DNA from: 55-13 sp037190145
GTDB lineage: Bacteria; Armatimonadota; Fimbriimonadia; Fimbriimonadales; Fimbriimonadaceae
Assembly: GCA_037190145.1 (NCBI GenBank)
Contig: JBBCJU010000006.1
Location: forward strand, 62,001-126,000
Direction of reading: 5' to 3'
DNA length: 64,000 bases
A program made the position numbers and the translations under genes. The notes beneath the pieces are model-generated. The model made no database searches and had not been told where the DNA came from. It saw only the letters and a program-made list of their open reading frames with translations. Each line of letters starts with the position of its first letter. The stretch's first letter is position 1. Below, piece by piece: positions 60,657 through 64,000 of the stretch.

Positions 60657-61602
60657 GGGCTTCTCCTAATGGCTTCCGCGAGAACTCGAACCAACCAGGT
60701 TCGGGTTGAAAGTTAAACTTCTTGCTGATCGCGAGGACGGCGTGGTTTTCGCTATGATTGTTCGCCCGAAGGTGAGTTGCGCCACGTTCCTTTGCGCTCT
60801 GGGTGGCTAAGGCCTTCACTGCGGTAGCAATTCCTCGCCCTCTGTATTCTTTTAATACACAGGTGTGTTGCACATACCAACAGACTCCTGGTGAAATCTC
60901 AGCACAGGCCGAAGCTCCCACCCATCTGTCTCCATCAAGCACGACGATTTCCCCGGCTGGATCAAACCAGCTAGCGGTGAACCAGCTTTTTCGGGCGTCT
61001 TCCCAAGTTGGCATCTGATCCGGGTCTAGGCCAGGAATATCTAGATCGGTAATGTGCTCAATTTCCCACATTCGGTAGCGGTTTTCTTCGGTATCCCCGA
61101 GCTCCGCCATGGTGGCAATGCGCAGTCCACCTTCCAGCACCCGATCAATGTAACGTTGAAAGGGTTGAAGGTCAAAATCTTGGGGATTGATCCAACTTTC
61201 AAAAACGTGGGCGTCTTTTTGAAATCCGAGTTTGACTACAAACTGTTGTGACAATTCATCGCTGTCTCGACATTGGACAAACACCTTCCGATCCGTGAAC
61301 ATTGGGTTCTGCAGAACTTCATTTAGGAGGCGGGTACCGATTCCTTGGCCCCTGAACTCTGGCTCAACGATGATTCGCAAAGTTGCGCTACTGGCATTAC
61401 CGGCATCGCAAATCTCCAATATTCCTACCACCTGACCATCAAGCTTAGCGGTCCGAATAAACCATTGCTTTTGTTTCCAGCGCTCACGACGCTCCTGCAG
61501 GATAGAAACATCATAGGGCGTCGGCATTAACATGGAAAGAAGCCGGGCGTAGTCGGCATCGTCCTCAATCTGGTGTTCAGCTATGATCAGTTTCTTCGCC
61601 AT
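60646..61602 (-). CDS. Protein with two GNAT acetyltransferase domains
   Basis: 318 residues. Domain 1 (about 1-155): VEPEFRGQGIGTRLL is the acetyl-CoA loop. Domain 2 (about 160-318): VLKEYRGRGIATAVKAL, then LRANNHSENHAVLAISKKFNF, the mycothiol-synthase-like layout. Both loops look functional. I start at the ATG at 61602, which overlaps the upstream GNAT by 16 nt; a longer frame to 61641 is possible. Mid-operon, between a RimJ-like GNAT and DUF1854. Confidence 0.9.
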   Translation of the reverse strand: MAKKLIIAEHQIEDDADYARLLSMLMPTPYDVSILQERRERWKQKQWFIRTAKLDGQVVGILEICDAGNASSATLRIIVEPEFRGQGIGTRLLNEVLQNPMFTDRKVFVQCRDSDELSQQFVVKLGFQKDAHVFESWINPQDFDLQPFQRYIDRVLEGGLRIATMAELGDTEENRYRMWEIEHITDLDIPGLDPDQMPTWEDARKSWFTASWFDPAGEIVVLDGDRWVGASACAEISPGVCWYVQHTCVLKEYRGRGIATAVKALATQSAKERGATHLRANNHSENHAVLAISKKFNFQPEPGWFEFSRKPLGEAHAT

Positions 61603-62246
61603 TGATGGTTGATCAGAGAGCATATGTGGTGATCCTCCCAAGCCCCATTAACCTCCATGGAGCTTCGCAAAAGCCCTTCGACCTGAAAGCCGAGAGCATC
61701 AAGAAGTCGGGCCGAGCGTTTATTGTCCGGCATAAAGCAGGCTTCTATTCGACGCAAGTTTAGGTTCTCAAAGCCGAAGCGGACTACAGATTGCACACCT
61801 TCTATCATCAATCCATGGCCCTGATAAGCATGGTCAAGGGAGTATCCAAGCGTCGCATGGCTACCTGGCCAAGGTTGGATGTCTCGCAAGCTAATGGTGC
61901 CAATGTATTCTCCCGCCGCTACTGAATGGCCAATTTCTTTAAGGGCGGTACTGTTTGCAATGGATGAAGGTTTGAGTACCAATCGGAAACGGTACGCCTC
62001 TTTACACCGGGCTTCATTCTGGTCGCGCTCGGGAGCGCCAATCCATGCCGCCTCAGTAAAGTAGAAGTGATCTCTCACTGGCTCCCAAGGTTGCAGGTGA
62101 TCTCTGTTTCGAAGTAGATAGCGAACAATGTGACCAACATGGTCAGCCATGGCAATGATGAGAAACATCCGGTCCGTTTCGATGATGGGTAAATCATCAA
62201 CGAAACGAACCCTATAGGTGTTCGCCTGCCCTTGCTCACTGTTCAT
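61587..62246 (-). CDS. GNAT acetyltransferase, RimJ/RimL type
   Basis: 219 residues: ETDRMFLIIAMADHVGHIVRYL at the start, GTISLRDIQPWPGSHATLGYSLDHAYQGHGLMIEG as the acetyl-CoA region, and RIEACFMPDNKRSARLLDALGF, which is typical of ribosomal-protein acetyltransferases RimJ/RimL. It begins 6 nt after the ABC exporter stop and overlaps the next gene. The natural acceptor in this operon is unknown. Confidence 0.9.
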   Translation of the reverse strand: MNSEQGQANTYRVRFVDDLPIIETDRMFLIIAMADHVGHIVRYLLRNRDHLQPWEPVRDHFYFTEAAWIGAPERDQNEARCKEAYRFRLVLKPSSIANSTALKEIGHSVAAGEYIGTISLRDIQPWPGSHATLGYSLDHAYQGHGLMIEGVQSVVRFGFENLNLRRIEACFMPDNKRSARLLDALGFQVEGLLRSSMEVNGAWEDHHICSLINHQWRRN

Positions 62247-62252
62247 CAGGGT

Positions 62253-64000
62253 TTAACCACCTGCTCCAATCCCAATAATCTCGTTGATGGCGGTTTGGGT
62301 TTCTACAAGCTTGTAGAAGTGCCCCTTCTTCTCCATCAACTCTTCATGGGTGCCAATCTCAGCAATCTCTCCCTTATCAAGCACAATCAATCGAGAGGCA
62401 TTGCGCAGGGTGGATAGCCGGTGAGCGATTGCAAACGTGGTTCGACCTTGAATAAGGCGACCAATGGCCTCCTGAATCTGCTTTTCCGTCTCCACGTCTA
62501 CCGAAGAGGTGGCTTCGTCAAGAATGAGAACTCTAGGGTTATGCAGAATTGCGCGGGCAATGCTCACGCGTTGGCGCTCTCCACCTGAGAGTTTGGATCC
62601 TTTTTCGCCGACCATCGTATCGTAGCCATCTGCCTTTCCGAGAATAAAGTTGTGGGCATTGGCGGCCTTGGCTGCCAGCACAATCTCGTCGAAACTAGCT
62701 CCAGGCTTACCATAGGAGATATTGTCTGCGATGGTGCCGTTAAAGAGAAACGGTTCTTGCAGAACAATACCGATCTGATTTCGCAGGTCTTGCAAAGAAA
62801 TATCTCGGTAGTCTTGACCATCAATGATGATGCGCCCCGCATCTGGTTCATAGAACCGACAGATGAGATTGATGGTGGTGGATTTTCCAGCTCCAGATTT
62901 ACCTACCAGACCTATCATTTCTCCAGGAGCCGCAGTGAAGTTGATCCCTTTGAGAACTGGGTTTGATTTGTCGTAGCCAAATCGGACATTTTCGAATTGG
63001 ACCTCACCCACGATGTGGGTGTGTTTAGACTCATCGCCATAACTTTCGCGATCCGTATCCATGATCTCGAAGATTCGGTCTGCTCCGGCCATCGCCCTTG
63101 AAAACCATTGGTTCACCTGGGCAAACCACTGGAGTGGCCCATAAAGCAACGCCAGGTAAGCGTTGATGCGCCAGAAGTCACCGACTAAGAGGTCGCCACG
63201 GTAGACCATGTATCCTCCAAGCGCCCAATTGATAAGGACACCTAAGGATGTGAAGAAGGACATGATGCCGAAGAGCGTGTACCAACGGCTATCTACTTCC
63301 ACGCCTGCGTTTCGCAATTCATGGTTGCGTTGGCGGAACTTGTCGTACTCTAAGTCCTCCTTTGCGAATGCCTTAACGACTCGGATGCCGTGTAGCGATT
63401 CGTTCAGGTGCATGTGAAAACGAGCCCACTTTTGCCCAACTCGGTGGAACATCTGAGACATTGGGCGCCAATACCACAGGGCCATACCGGCTACGATCGG
63501 AATCGGGACAAGAATGGCAATTGCCAACACCCAATTCGTCCAGAAGAGGAAGCCGATGATGCCTAGCATCATCAACCCATTCTGGAGAAGGTAGGGAAGA
63601 CCATCTACCAGAAATCCCCACACGCGATCCGTATCTTGGGTGACGCGGCTAGCAATGGCTCCAACCTGTTTCTTATCGAAGTAAGTGAGCTGTAGGAACT
63701 CAATGGAGCGATAAACGGCAGCACGCAAATCGGCGGCGATGTTGCCTGCAAGAAACGCGATTAAGCGTCCACTCACGATGTGCAGAATCGCTCCCACCAA
63801 GACCACTCCCAGCCAAGCTGCCATCATGGTCCAAAGGAGAGGTAGATCCTTTCTTGGAAGCAGGACCGAGTCAATAATGGTGCCTTGAATGTAAGGTGGA
63901 GCTAGATTAAGAACGGTAGTTGCAAAGGATAAGAGGGCAAGGATGATCGCTTGCTTCTTGTAAGGTTGCATGAACCGTGAAACCCGAAGAAGAGTCTTGC
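62253..64000 (-). CDS. ABC exporter, fused membrane and ATPase domains (5-prime end outside window)
   Basis: At least 582 residues visible. The frame stays open to the right edge: codons before the Met at 63971 read KTLLRVSRF, a normal continuation of exporter N-termini, so that Met is internal and the gene starts beyond 64000. Six membrane helices are followed by the ATPase: Walker A GKSGAGKSTT, signature LSGGERQRVSIARAI, Walker B VLILDEATSSVD, H-loop FAIAHRLST. Exports lipids, peptides or drugs; substrate unknown. First visible gene of an operon with two GNATs and DUF1854. Confidence 0.93.
   Translation of the reverse strand, partial: KTLLRVSRFMQPYKKQAIILALLSFATTVLNLAPPYIQGTIIDSVLLPRKDLPLLWTMMAAWLGVVLVGAILHIVSGRLIAFLAGNIAADLRAAVYRSIEFLQLTYFDKKQVGAIASRVTQDTDRVWGFLVDGLPYLLQNGLMMLGIIGFLFWTNWVLAIAILVPIPIVAGMALWYWRPMSQMFHRVGQKWARFHMHLNESLHGIRVVKAFAKEDLEYDKFRQRNHELRNAGVEVDSRWYTLFGIMSFFTSLGVLINWALGGYMVYRGDLLVGDFWRINAYLALLYGPLQWFAQVNQWFSRAMAGADRIFEIMDTDRESYGDESKHTHIVGEVQFENVRFGYDKSNPVLKGINFTAAPGEMIGLVGKSGAGKSTTINLICRFYEPDAGRIIIDGQDYRDISLQDLRNQIGIVLQEPFLFNGTIADNISYGKPGASFDEIVLAAKAANAHNFILGKADGYDTMVGEKGSKLSGGERQRVSIARAILHNPRVLILDEATSSVDVETEKQIQEAIGRLIQGRTTFAIAHRLSTLRNASRLIVLDKGEIAEIGTHEELMEKKGHFYKLVETQTAINEIIGIGAGG

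Overview
This looks like a chromosomal window from a free-living, didermic, roughly 50% GC bacterium, most likely Armatimonadota and probably Fimbriimonadales. The assignment is an inference. It rests on an A-FTLIELLVVIAIIAILAA type pseudopilin with a C-terminal FDGHAKW motif, a PEP-CTERM protein, GH127/GH172/GH32 enzymes, a 23S-5S unit with no 16S or tRNA beside it, and many genes whose -10 hexamer lies only about 6 nt before the start codon, which implies leaderless mRNAs. No CRISPR array, prophage, insertion sequence or tRNA gene was recognised.

Layout. 1-4.2 kb: type IV pilus motors (pilB, an HDOD protein, pilT). 4.4-7 kb: a secreted protein, then an AT-rich stretch with one possible PD-(D/E)XK gene. 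7-9.4 kb: BlaI repressor with paired operators and a BlaR1-like M56 protease carrying two STN-like repeats. 9.4-11.3 kb: pyrE, transaldolase, DinB-like protein. 11.5-14.9 kb: a complete 23S-5S unit with strong promoter, boxA, processing stem and terminator. 15-19.4 kb: GH32, a GNAT, a tail-to-tail hicB/hicA pair, aquaporin, SDR. 19.5-24.9 kb: BMP-family nucleoside-type ABC importer operon with a previously unseen 52-codon ORF between ATPase and permease, ending in a tandem PTPS/QueD-like protein. 24.9-28.7 kb: Fic, SDR, HNH and a Cas4/AddB-like Fe-S nuclease. 28.7-31.6 kb: murA, mreB and a secreted protein. 31.6-38 kb: GH127, M42 peptidase, ABM-like protein, and a secreted subtilase under a cyclic-di-GMP-I (GEMM) riboswitch. 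38-49 kb: pheS, a fliL-like gene, small membrane proteins, several exported proteins (including an NlpC/P60-like protein without its catalytic Cys and His), GH172, pseudopilin plus lipoprotein, flavin reductase, PEP-CTERM protein. 49-64 kb: smc, small exported or membrane proteins, ndh, an epimerase, gyrA, and a minus-strand operon of an ABC exporter (running off the right edge), two GNAT genes and a DUF1854 protein.

Themes. Surface biology is prominent: pili, a pseudopilin, a c-di-GMP-controlled protease, exported glycosidases and PEP-CTERM sorting. Housekeeping genes (gyrA, smc, pheS, murA, mreB, pyrE, rRNA) are scattered singly instead of sitting in their usual operons. The items most worth checking are the leaderless promoter class, the GEMM riboswitch with its WG-repeat subtilase, the hidden ORF and duplicated PTPS in the importer operon, the M56-STN sensor, and the convergent hicB/hicA pair.
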